The notes beneath the pieces are model-generated. The model was not told where the DNA came from. It saw nothing but the letters and a program-made list of their open reading frames with translations, and did no database searches. Positions 7,414 through 15,900 of a stretch of DNA of 27,525 nucleotides are shown here, in pieces (position 1 is the stretch's first letter; each line of letters opens with the position of its first letter). The position numbers were made by a program, and so were the translations under genes. Origin of the DNA: Oscillospiraceae bacterium (GTDB taxonomy: Bacteria > Bacillota_A > Clostridia > Oscillospirales > Ruminococcaceae); the NCBI GenBank assembly GCA_017523995.1, contig JAFWUX010000077.1, positions 1 to 27,525 on the forward strand. Direction: 5' to 3'.

Positions 7414-7534
7414 TATCGAGATGCACCAATTACTTTACGCCCCGAAGCATCCTGCAGGCAGGATGTGTCCGGATATATTCACCACAAACCGTATCTTTTT
7501 TCCAATACGACAAACCATAACAAAGGAGGAATCT

Positions 7535-7819
7535 ATGAGCGTCGTAATCGTTGGCGGCAACGACCGCATGGCAACCAGATATCAGGATATCTGCAAACAA
7601 TTCAATTTCAAATCCAAGGTTTTCACCCAGATGCCGACAGATTTTGAAAACAAGATCGGCTTCCCTGATCTGATGGTCGTGTTCACAAGCACCTGCTCGC
7701 ACAAGATGCTGGCAGGCGTCAAGAACCGTTCCGAGAAGCACGGGATTCCGGTCAAACATGTACACAGCGCAAGCGTAAGCGCGCTGAAAAAGCTGCTGTC
7801 ACAATACGATGACGTTTGA
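7535..7819 (+). CDS. DUF2325 domain protein
   Basis: 94 aa, the usual length for a stand-alone DUF2325 protein. It begins with a Rossmann-like strand and glycine turn (MSVVIVGGNDRM) and keeps the family segments FPDLMVVFTSTCSHKM and HVHSASVSALKKLL. The function of the family is not established; the fold suggests nucleotide or signal sensing. AAGGAGG lies 7 nt before the ATG. The gene follows an iron-box-like operator and a roughly 120-nt leader, and precedes flavodoxin by 111 bp, so it is probably the first gene of an iron-responsive unit. One could imagine a sensor or accessory protein of the downstream ATPase, but nothing in the sequence shows that. Confidence 0.85.
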   Translation: MSVVIVGGNDRMATRYQDICKQFNFKSKVFTQMPTDFENKIGFPDLMVVFTSTCSHKMLAGVKNRSEKHGIPVKHVHSASVSALKKLLSQYDDV

Positions 7820-7846
7820 TCCGCAGCAATCATTTTACAGCTTTGT

Positions 7847-7865
7847 ACAGATCCCTGTGATCTGT
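7847..7865 (+). other. Hairpin between DUF2325 and flavodoxin genes
   Basis: ACAGATC-cctgt-GATCTGT, a perfect 7-bp stem without a T-run. Two direct copies of CCGGCTCCGG follow before the flavodoxin ribosome site. Likely an mRNA processing or stability element. Confidence 0.4.
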
Positions 7866-7930
7866 GCAGATAAATCCGGCTCCGGCGTGACTTACCGGCT
7901 CCGGAATCATCACAAGGAGGAATATACACT

Positions 7931-8338
7931 ATGAAAACAGCAGTCATCTACTGGAGCGGCACCGGCAACACCGAGGCCATGGCAAACGCAGTCGCAGAGG
8001 GCGCAGGCGCAGATCTCTTTACTGTCTCCGATTTCAGCGGCAGCATTGCAGATTTCGATGCAGTTGCATTCGGCTGCCCGGCAATGGGCGCTGAGGTGCT
8101 GGAGGAGGATGAATTCGAGCCGTTCTTCACTTCGATCGAAGGCGATCTGAGCGGCAAGAAGGTTCTGCTCTTCGGCTCTTACGGCTGGGGTGACGGCGAA
8201 TGGATGCGCAACTGGGCAGACCGCACAAAGGCTGCAGGCGCAACGCTCGTCGGCGATGAAGGCTATATCGCAAACGAAGCGCCCACCGATGATGATGTCG
8301 CAAAGCTCAAGGCACTGGGTGCCGAGCTTGCTTCATAA
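7931..8338 (+). CDS. Short-chain flavodoxin
   Basis: 135 aa, typical of short flavodoxins. The FMN phosphate loop is WSGTGNTEAMA at the N-terminus. The isoalloxazine-binding loops are seen as FGCPAMGAE (about residues 52-60) and FGSYGWGDGEWM (about 79-90), and the chain ends in the usual last helix. Flavodoxins are cytoplasmic FMN electron carriers that replace ferredoxin when iron is scarce, which fits the operator upstream of the group and the feo genes next door. AAGGAGG lies 10 nt before the ATG. It could also pass electrons to a reductase that handles stored Fe(III); that is inference. No other redox partner gene is adjacent. Confidence 0.94.
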   Translation: MKTAVIYWSGTGNTEAMANAVAEGAGADLFTVSDFSGSIADFDAVAFGCPAMGAEVLEEDEFEPFFTSIEGDLSGKKVLLFGSYGWGDGEWMRNWADRTKAAGATLVGDEGYIANEAPTDDDVAKLKALGAELAS

Positions 8339-8348
8339 CCCTTATTTC

Positions 8349-8403
8349 TGATCCTTCGGGATCATCCGGCATCTGTACCGCTCCCCCTCTATGCAAGGGG
8401 GAG
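8349..8403 (+). other. Structured intercistronic RNA region
   Basis: Two perfect hairpins in tandem: TGATCC-TTCG-GGATCA (8349-8364, a UUCG tetraloop) and CTCCCCCT-N7-AGGGGGAG (8381-8403). Outer segments CCGG (8366-8369) and CCGG (about 8413-8416) could close the second into a larger stem. There is no T-run, so a processing or stability element seems more likely than a terminator. Confidence 0.5.
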
Positions 8404-8516
8404 TGATGCATTTCCGGTGTCCATATATCAAAGGGGAACGCTCCTTCCGTTCTCCGCAAAATCAACAGCCCGTTCCGGCAGACGGAAGGGCACAATCAGA
8501 AAAGGAGTGTATCAAA

Positions 8517-8774
8517 ATGGCAAACATTCTCAAAAACCAGAAATTTCTCTGCGCACTGGGCGGCGCGGCTGCTGTCATTCTCGGCAAGCAGATCCTGACC
8601 GCAAAAAAGACCAGAGAGCTTGCAGTCAGCGGACTTGCAAAGGGCATGAAGCTCCAGAGCGATGCCAAGGCAGCGTATCAGAGCATGAAGGATGAGGCGC
8701 AGGATCTCTGCTACGATGCAAAGGAAAAGGCAGGCATCGCAGAGGATACAGCGGCACCGGAAGATGAAGTATAA
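8517..8774 (+). CDS. Small DUF6110-like membrane-associated protein
   Basis: 85 aa. The start is the ATG 7 nt after AAAGGAG, giving MANILKNQKF. Residues 11-28 form one Gly/Ala-rich hydrophobic segment (LCALGGAAAVILGKQIL), followed by a long amphipathic stretch rich in Lys/Ala/Asp and an acidic end. It resembles the small DUF6110 proteins found directly before heavy-metal P-type ATPases in gut Firmicutes; I am fairly but not fully sure of that family name. Its last 11 bp overlap the ATPase start, so translation is probably coupled and the two proteins probably work together. In ferrosome clusters a small membrane-associated Fez protein also accompanies the ATPase; equating the two is inference. 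Confidence 0.7.
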   Translation: MANILKNQKFLCALGGAAAVILGKQILTAKKTRELAVSGLAKGMKLQSDAKAAYQSMKDEAQDLCYDAKEKAGIAEDTAAPEDEV

Positions 8775-10881
8775 TATCATCTATGACAAGCCCGGCAGAC
8801 TGCGGCTCCGCTGCGGTGCCTATGCGTTTGAGAAGCGCCACGAAGCGTATCTGCTCGATCTGATCGGCAAATGCAGCTATGTGGTCTCCGCAGAGGTACA
8901 CAGCGAAAACGGCGGCATTCTTGTCTGCTACCGCGCCGGATTCCGTCAGGCGGTGCTCGATCTGATTGCAGGCGTCGGCAAAGCCTCGCTGCAGACGATC
9001 AGCACACCCGAGGACGATATCCGGAAGATCGACGATACATATAAGGGGCAGCTTTGCGGCATGGTGCTGCGGCGATGTCTCAAGCGCCTGCTGCTGCCTG
9101 CACCGATCCGTCACATTATGACATTTGTGCGCGGTCTGAGCTATGTTGCAAGGGGCATCTCCACGCTGCTCGGCGGCGAACTGACCGTCGATGTGCTGGA
9201 CGGTGCATCCGTCGGAGCCTGCCTGCTGCAGGGCAATTATCAGACGGCAGCGACGATTATGTTTCTGCTGCGGCTCTCGTCGATCCTCGAGGATTACAGT
9301 CACGCGCGGACAAAAGCCGTCCTGCGCGACAGCCTGATGATCCGGACAGAGCAGGTCTGGCTGGTGACAGAGGAGCAGGATATCCTGATTCCGATGTCGC
9401 GGCTGCAGGCGGGCGATGTCATCCGCATCCGGACGGGCAACCTGATTCCGGTAGACGGCGAGGTCACCGCGGGCGAAGCCTATGTCAACGAAGCGAGCAT
9501 GACCGGCGAGCCGCTCCCCGTCATGAAAACCGAGGGGAAAACGGTCTTTGCAGGCACGGTTGTGGAGGAGGGCACGATTGCCGTCCGCGTGCGGGCGCTT
9601 GCGTCCGAGACACGCATCAACCGCATTGCCGAGCTGATCGACAGCGCGGAGGAGCTCAAGGCGGATGTCCAGAGCCGCGCCGAGCGTCTTGCGGACGGCA
9701 TTGTGCCGTTCAGCTTCCTCGGATTCGGGCTGATGTATCTGCTGACAGGCAACCTCACAAAGGCGGTCTCCGTCCTGATGGTCGATTATTCCTGCGCGAT
9801 CAAGCTTTCCGCACCGATCTCTGTCATCTCCGCGATGAAGGAGGCGGCGGACCGCAATATCACGGTCAAGGGCGGCAAATATCTCGAGGAATATGCCCTC
9901 GCGGATACAGTTGTCTTTGACAAAACCGGCACGCTGACAAACGCACAGCCGAAGCTGGAGCAGGTGCTCGCATTCGGCGAACTGCCCGAAGATGAGGTGC
10001 TGCGGATTGCGGCGTGTCTGGAGGAGCATTTCCCGCACAGTGTCGCGCGCGCGATTGTTGCAGGCGCGGCGGAAAAGGGGCTTATCCACGAGGAGGAGCA
10101 TGCCGAGGTCGAATACATCGTCGCCCACGGTATCGCTTCGACGCTGCACGGTGAGCGCGTTGTCATCGGCAGCCGCCACTTCGTCATGGAGGACGAGCAT
10201 GTCCCGATCACCAAGCGCATCCAGAATCAGATTGACAAAAAAGCCGGCGCAAGCTCTGTCATCTATCTTGCGATCGGCGGCAGGCTCGAAGGCGTGCTGT
10301 GCATCAGCGATCCGCCGAGACTCGAAGCCGCAGAGACGATCCGTGCCCTGAAGGAGAGCGGCATCCGGAACATCGTCATGCTGACCGGCGACAGTCAGAA
10401 GGCGGCGGAGATCACGGCGGAAAAGCTCGGCATCACCACCGTCTATTCGCAGGTGCTCCCCGAGCAGAAATACGCCTATGTCGAGCAGATGAAGCAATCC
10501 GGCAGCCGGATTATCATGGTCGGCGACGGCATCAATGACGCCCCTGCGCTTGCGGCGGCGAATGTCTCCGTCGCAATGAGCGATGCTTCGGATATCGCAC
10601 GGGAAACCGCCGATATTACGATCAGCAACTCCGATCTGACCGGCCTGCTGACACTGCGGCATCTCAGTGCCCTGCTGATGCAGCGCATCAGCGACCATTA
10701 CCGCTTTATCCTGTGGTTCAATTCCGCGCTGCTGCTTGCCGGCATCACGGGAATCATGAGCCCGGGGCTTTCCGCATTCCTGCACAATGCCTCAACGATG
10801 CTGATCTGCGTCAAGAGCATGAGCCGCCTTGAAAAGCGCGAAAAGCAGGATGCACAAGCCGAACCTGCATATATGAAATGA
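8764..10881 (+). CDS. P1B-type metal-transporting ATPase, FezB-like candidate
   Basis: 705 aa; the start (MKYNIIYDKPGRLRLR) overlaps the preceding gene. Residues 1-75 form a degenerate heavy-metal-associated domain with a GRLRLR motif and no CxxC. Catalytic motifs are intact: TGEPLP at 247-252, DKTGTLT with phospho-acceptor Asp386, and GDGINDAPA at 587-595. The metal-site helix reads DYSCAIKLSAP (341-351) instead of CPC or SPC, and the usual HP pair is His425-Ser426. This suggests an iron-type P1B subgroup rather than a copper or zinc pump. P1B-6 ATPases of this general type (FezB) build iron-filled ferrosomes in Desulfovibrio magneticus and Clostridioides difficile. The link with feo genes and an upstream iron box supports iron as substrate. 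Export to relieve iron excess is the main alternative. Confidence 0.8.
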   Translation: MKYNIIYDKPGRLRLRCGAYAFEKRHEAYLLDLIGKCSYVVSAEVHSENGGILVCYRAGFRQAVLDLIAGVGKASLQTISTPEDDIRKIDDTYKGQLCGMVLRRCLKRLLLPAPIRHIMTFVRGLSYVARGISTLLGGELTVDVLDGASVGACLLQGNYQTAATIMFLLRLSSILEDYSHARTKAVLRDSLMIRTEQVWLVTEEQDILIPMSRLQAGDVIRIRTGNLIPVDGEVTAGEAYVNEASMTGEPLPVMKTEGKTVFAGTVVEEGTIAVRVRALASETRINRIAELIDSAEELKADVQSRAERLADGIVPFSFLGFGLMYLLTGNLTKAVSVLMVDYSCAIKLSAPISVISAMKEAADRNITVKGGKYLEEYALADTVVFDKTGTLTNAQPKLEQVLAFGELPEDEVLRIAACLEEHFPHSVARAIVAGAAEKGLIHEEEHAEVEYIVAHGIASTLHGERVVIGSRHFVMEDEHVPITKRIQNQIDKKAGASSVIYLAIGGRLEGVLCISDPPRLEAAETIRALKESGIRNIVMLTGDSQKAAEITAEKLGITTVYSQVLPEQKYAYVEQMKQSGSRIIMVGDGINDAPALAAANVSVAMSDASDIARETADITISNSDLTGLLTLRHLSALLMQRISDHYRFILWFNSALLLAGITGIMSPGLSAFLHNASTMLICVKSMSRLEKREKQDAQAEPAYMK

Positions 10882-10888
10882 CATATGG

Positions 10889-10938
10889 ACAGCCGCTCCG
10901 TCGATGCATTGCGCAGAAACGGGCGGCTGTTCTGTTTC
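10889..10938 (+). terminator. Terminator after the ATPase gene
   Basis: ACAGCCGC (10889-10896) pairs with GCGGCTGT (10923-10930) around a long loop, followed by TCTGTTT. Confidence 0.6.
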
Positions 10939-11032
10939 ATGCCGCCGGAAGATGTCTGATTCCGACAATACAATTATTTCACGGCAGTTACAAACCCGTC
11001 GCAGAATCATTACATTTCACCAAAATCGGCTT

Positions 11033-11051
11033 GTGATTTGTATAGAATCAC
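11033..11051. promoter_or_regulatory. Inverted repeat upstream of the solute-binding gene
   Basis: GTGATT-N7-AATCAC. It lies 20 bp before a sigma-54-like element and could be an operator; the regulator is unknown. Confidence 0.35.
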
Positions 11052-11070
11052 GGAAAGTATGCCGAATAGT

Positions 11071-11086
11071 TGGCATGACTTTTGCA
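11071..11086 (+). promoter_or_regulatory. Possible sigma-54 (-24/-12) promoter
   Basis: TGGCATG-N4-TTGCA, with GG and GC exactly 10 bp apart as sigma-54 requires; only one base departs from TGGCACG-N4-TTGCW. A TTGACA at 11097-11102 lacks a good -10 at 17 bp, so the sigma-70 alternative is weak. It could still be chance. Confidence 0.4.
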
Positions 11087-11221
11087 AAATTGTTTGTTGA
11101 CAACTTACCCAAAATATGATGAAATGATAACGGACGTACTGTGCGTATGCCCAAAAACAGGAATTCACCCGATCCGCGAAACATCGGGAATGATTGATTT
11201 GTGTACAGGAGGAACCATAAG

Positions 11222-12598
11222 ATGAGAAAATCGAGACTTGCAATTGCTGCAATGCTTCTTGCCTCGATGACCTGCGGCATGCTCGCGGGCTGCGGCGAGG
11301 AGTCGAAGTATGAAAAGCCGCTGGATTCCGCGACCGCCGAGGAAGTCGGACAGATCGCAGCGAGCGACGAACGCCTGACCGGCGAGCTGACAAATAAGAC
11401 CGTCAAGTGGATGGCAAACTGGGATATCAATCCGGATGCGACCGGCAAATCCACCCCGATCGAGCTGGAAATCTTCCATGACCGCTATCAGGGCGAGATT
11501 GAGTATCACGCCGTAGACTGGAACTCCCGCTATGATGCGCTTGCAAACGCAATCAACGGCGACGAGGGCATCGACTTCTTCCCGGCAGGCGACCTCGACT
11601 GCATCCCGAAGGGCGCAATCAAGGAGATGTTCGCGCCGATCGACGATTACATTGATTTCAGCGATCCGCTGTTCTCCGATATGAAGGACGAAATGGATCT
11701 GTTCCAGTGGAAGGGCAAGCACTATGTCATCGTCAACGATGTTTCCGGCGACAACTGCGTTGTCATCTATAACCGCGATACCATGGAGGAAAACGGCCTG
11801 AAGGATCCTGCAAAGCTCTTTGAGGAGGGCAAGTGGGACTGGAATACCTTTGAGGATTCCCTCAAGCAGTTTGTCGATCCCGATAACGGTCAGTTTGGTA
11901 TCGACGGCTGGTGGTTCGAGGCAGGCCTTTCCGCAACCTGCGGCGTGCCGTATATCGGCCTTGAGGACGGCAAGCTCGTCAACAATCTGAAGGATCCCGC
12001 AATCGAGCGCCTGCAGAACTGGATGTTCGAGCTCGGCTCGACAAACTGCGTCGCAATCGGCGTCGGTGACTTCGGCTGGACCGCAATGCCGAACTACATC
12101 GGCGAGGGCAAGACGCTCTACTATCCGTGCGGTGCATGGGCACTCTATAACGATACATGGAAGCAGGACTTCGGCGAGAACGCAATGTTCGTCCCGATGC
12201 CGAAGGATCCGAATGCAAGCGAGTATTACATCCCCTGCGGCCTCGACGGCTATGTCATGGTCAAGGGCGGCAAGAATCCGGAAGGCGTTGCAAAGTTTGC
12301 AGCCTGCAAGCGCGTGACGATCACCAATGAGCGCGCAAACGAGATCGCAACCGAGCAGCTCTACAAGGATTACGGCTGGACGGATGAAATGGTCACAATG
12401 CTGCACAAGTGCCACGAGATGGCAAAGGCAAATCCGCATTATGACTTCTACAACGCAGTTTCCTCTGATGTCTCCTCGATCCTCGATTCCAACGAGAACG
12501 GCATCCGTGCCGCATCGAAGGGTCAGACCCAGTGGAGCGAATCCGTCGGCGTCATCTACTCCGCAGTCGATGCATATCTCGCAGATGCAAACAAGTAA
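11222..12598 (+). CDS. ABC transporter sugar-type solute-binding lipoprotein
   Basis: 458 aa. The start is the ATG after AGGAGG; an ATG at 11201 precedes the ribosome site and was rejected. The N-terminus is a lipoprotein signal ending in the lipobox LAGC with Cys24. The mature chain has the family 1 extracellular solute-binding pattern: an early WMANWDINPD strand, DWNSRYDALANAINGDEGIDFF, then GKHYVIVNDV and VVIYNRDTMEENGLKDP, and later aromatic-rich ligand-site segments (GGWWFEAG-like, DFGWTAMPNY). It should deliver an oligosaccharide to an ABC permease. No permease or ATPase gene lies on either side, and a strong terminator follows, so it is an orphan that must share a transporter encoded elsewhere. 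The ligand cannot be told. Confidence 0.88.
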   Translation: MRKSRLAIAAMLLASMTCGMLAGCGEESKYEKPLDSATAEEVGQIAASDERLTGELTNKTVKWMANWDINPDATGKSTPIELEIFHDRYQGEIEYHAVDWNSRYDALANAINGDEGIDFFPAGDLDCIPKGAIKEMFAPIDDYIDFSDPLFSDMKDEMDLFQWKGKHYVIVNDVSGDNCVVIYNRDTMEENGLKDPAKLFEEGKWDWNTFEDSLKQFVDPDNGQFGIDGWWFEAGLSATCGVPYIGLEDGKLVNNLKDPAIERLQNWMFELGSTNCVAIGVGDFGWTAMPNYIGEGKTLYYPCGAWALYNDTWKQDFGENAMFVPMPKDPNASEYYIPCGLDGYVMVKGGKNPEGVAKFAACKRVTITNERANEIATEQLYKDYGWTDEMVTMLHKCHEMAKANPHYDFYNAVSSDVSSILDSNENGIRAASKGQTQWSESVGVIYSAVDAYLADANK

Positions 12599-12626
12599 TC
12601 CCTATACATTTATTCATACATTCAAC

Positions 12627-12657
12627 GAAACCCCGGTACAACCTGTATCGGGGTTTC
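12627..12657 (+). terminator. Intrinsic terminator of the solute-binding gene
   Basis: A 13-bp stem (one G-U) between 12627-12639 and 12645-12657, loop AACCT. GAAACCCCG and CGGGGTTTC form its outer part. The T-run is short. Confidence 0.75.
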
Positions 12658-12802
12658 TCACGCCCGCCCGTCTGAAAAATGCAGGAATCAGGCGAAAAAC
12701 ATCGGGATTTACACGACAAAGATACACAGCGCCCAGTTGTATTGTGTGCAAACTGCCCAAATCGGCGGGGAATAATTCTACAGTCAGGAGCAGGGTTTTG
12801 GC

Positions 12803-12831
12803 TTGATAAATATACAGATTTATGGTATAAT
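12803..12831 (+). promoter_or_regulatory. Sigma-70 promoter of the leucine-rich repeat gene
   Basis: TTGATA (12803-12808), 17 bp, TATAAT (12826-12831). The leader is about 65 nt. The stretch 12658-12802 before it holds nothing I recognise. Confidence 0.82.
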
Positions 12832-12902
12832 GATTAAGATGCAGGCAGTAGGCGTGCATCAATCCGAACTGTCCGAAACCGTCAATTTCAGGAGGCGCAA
12901 AC

Positions 12903-15900
12903 ATGGGTTTTAAAATTAAAAACGGCGTTTTGCTGAAATATGAAGGTGCAGGCGCGCTGGAACGGCTGGGCATCCGCAAGCAGGATGAATCGCTCAGCCT
13001 CCCGAAAAATGTCACTTCCATTGCGGATGAAGCGTTCTCCATGACAGATGTGAGCCGCGTCCTCATCCCGCCCAGTGTGACGTCCATCGGCGAGCGCGCG
13101 TTCGCGTTATGCGCCGAACTGCAAGCCGTCGATTTCTCCGGCGGTCTGCGCGAGATCGGTACAAACGCATTTGACGGCTGCCATGTGCTGAAAACCGCCG
13201 TCATTCCGGAAACCTGCGAGACAGTCGGCGCGTGGGCGTTCTGCAACTGCAGCGGCCTGCGCTCTGTGAAGATCTCCAACAAGATCGAAGCAATCGCACG
13301 CGGAACCTTCTCCGGCTGCTCGCGGCTCGAGGAGATCACGATTCCGGCGAGCGTCCAGCATATTGATAACCGCGCATTTTACGCATGCGCATCGCTGACC
13401 ACCGTCAACCTCAACAAGGGACTGAAAACGATCGGGCGCGAGGCATTTGCCTGCTGCTCGTCGCTGACCACGATCTATATTCCCGATACCGTGACCGAGA
13501 TCGCCGAGGACGCCATTGCAGGCTGCACGGAGCTCAAAACGGTCATCATTCCGCCGACCGTCACGAAGCTCCACCCCTTTGCGTTCGGCACCGATCACCA
13601 TATCCAGACCATCACCACCGTGACCGGCAGCGTCGCGCATCAGTACGCGCTCAGCCACGGCATCATGTGCTATACCGAAAAGGAAGCCAATCTCCTGCGC
13701 GGATGCAATCCCGCGTTCTTCATCGAGTACGGCATCCTGAAAAAATACACGCAGGAGTATAACGTCCGCGATATCATGATTCCGCAGGGCGTCATCCGCA
13801 TTGGCAATCACGCCTTCGAGCAGAACCGTCAGCTCGTTTCGGTTGTGATCCCCGAGGGCGTCACGGAAATCGGCGCCTATGCCTTCAACGGCTGCCGCGG
13901 ACTCCAGCGCGTCTATCTCCCGACCACGCTGAAAAACATCGGCAAATATGCATTCCGCGACTGCGCGCTGCTTGAGGTGATTCTGCCGCAGGGCATAGAA
14001 TCGGTTGAAGCAAACGCATTTCAGGGCTGCACCTCGATCCGCCGGTTCTACATGCCGGATACAGTCTCGCGCCTTGAAAACGAAGCCCTGCGCGACTGTA
14101 TGTCCCTGACCGAGCTGCGGTTCTCTGCAAAGCTCGAGTCCATCTCGGACAGCGTCTGCGTCGGGTGCTCCTCGCTCCGGACGGTTGTCATTCCGGAGGG
14201 GCCGAAATACATCCTGCAAAATTCGTTCCGCGGATGCAGCAGCCTGCAGGAGGCATACATTCCGGACAGCGTCACAGAAGTCGCCGGCAACGCCTTTGCG
14301 GATACACCGCTGTTCCGCATGACCGCCGGACATTATATCGTCGGCAGATTCCTGATCCGTGCCGACGGCTACAGCCCGATTCCGGTCGGCGTTCACCGCA
14401 TTGGACCGCGTGCCTTTGAGCGCGGCGGTCTGCGTGCAGCGATCATTCCGGACGGCGTCCTCAGCATCGGGGACAATGCCTTTGCAAACTGCGGTGCCCT
14501 GACAGATGTCGTAATCCCGAAAAGCGTGACCGAAATCGGCGTGGACGCATTTGCGTGTACCCCGTGGATGGCGCGCCGCACCGAGCCGTATACGATTGCC
14601 GGTGCGAACATCCTGCTGCATGCGAATATTATGCAGCCTGTTGTCTCGATTCCGGTCGGCGTGCGCTGCATCGGTCCGACTGCGTTCTCGCAGCTCCCGA
14701 TCCGCAAGGTGACCCTGCCCGAGGGCGTGGTGCATCTGCAGCACGGCGCATTTTCGTACTGCGAACAGCTTGAGGAAATTGAGCTGCCCGCGTCCATCCG
14801 CCGGATTGACGGCTACATCTTCCACGGCTGCACCGCCCTGAAGCAGATCAAGCTGAATGAGGGGCTGCCGAAGATCGGTCATGCGATGTTCAGCAGCTGC
14901 ACAAGCCTGAAAACGCTGCGGATTCCCGCAACCGTGACCGAAATCGAAAACGAAGCATTCTATCACGCCGGCATCGAAAAGGTCATTCTGCCGGACAGTG
15001 TCACGCGCATCGGACAGTCGGCGTTCAGCCACTGCGAGCACCTGACAGATATCGCGATTCCGGCATCTGTAACGGAAATCAGCGAGAATGCGTTTACCGA
15101 ATGCCCGAAGTTCCGTCTCCATGCGGAGGAGGGCAGCTATGCTGAGCGCTTTGCCAAGCAGCATCACATGCTGATGACGCTTGTGCCGCTCGATATGGAT
15201 GCGCTGCTCATGGAGGCGCAGGCAGCCGAAGCCGCTGCACAGCCGGTTGTTGTCGAACAGCCCGCGCCGCAGCCGGTTCCCGAGGATGCGCCTGCATTCC
15301 TCTACCGGCAGGAAACCGCCCAGACACCGCAGCAGCTCGCCGCAGCGCCTGAGCGCACCGCCGCGCAGCCGACGCCGAATGATATCTTCCTGAACGCTGC
15401 CGCTGAGCCTGCTCCCAAGCGGGCAAAGAAAGCCGCCGCACAGGAGCCCGCTGCACCGAAGAAATCCGCTGCACAGCCCGAGGAACCGGCGCAGAAGAAG
15501 GCGGATCAGCCGAAGAAGGCACAGCCAAAACAGCAGCCTGAACCGGAACCCGTCCAGCAGGAGACGGCAGCCGCGGAACCTGCCGCGCCGCAAACCGAAT
15601 CGCCTGAGCCTGCCGAGCCGAAGCCGGCTGAACAGGAAATCGTGCAGGAGAAGTCCGCCGAACCGGAACCTGTACAGGAGGAACCGGTCAAAGCGGCTGA
15701 GCCGAAACCCGTCAAGCAGGAGCCGGAGCGTCTGGTCAGCTTTGACGAGGAAGAAGAACTGAATTATGCACAGCGCGTCAAGCGTGAGCTCGAGGAGGCG
15801 CGCAAGAAATCCGTGCTCGGCGATCCGCGCGTCAAGCTTCCGCCGATTGTGGAGGAACCCGCGCCGCAGCCGCCCAAGCAGAAGAAAAAGCGCAAAAAGC

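Noticed and set aside
8626..10785. A 719-codon open frame antisense to the ATPase gene
   Set aside because: The plus strand has all P-type ATPase motifs; the antisense product is low-likelihood (many His/Cys/Arg) and has no start signals.
11097..11125. Sigma-70 promoter based on TTGACA at 11097
   Set aside because: At 17 bp the -10 position reads TGAAAT, and the better TATGAT is only 12 bp away, so the pair is weak.
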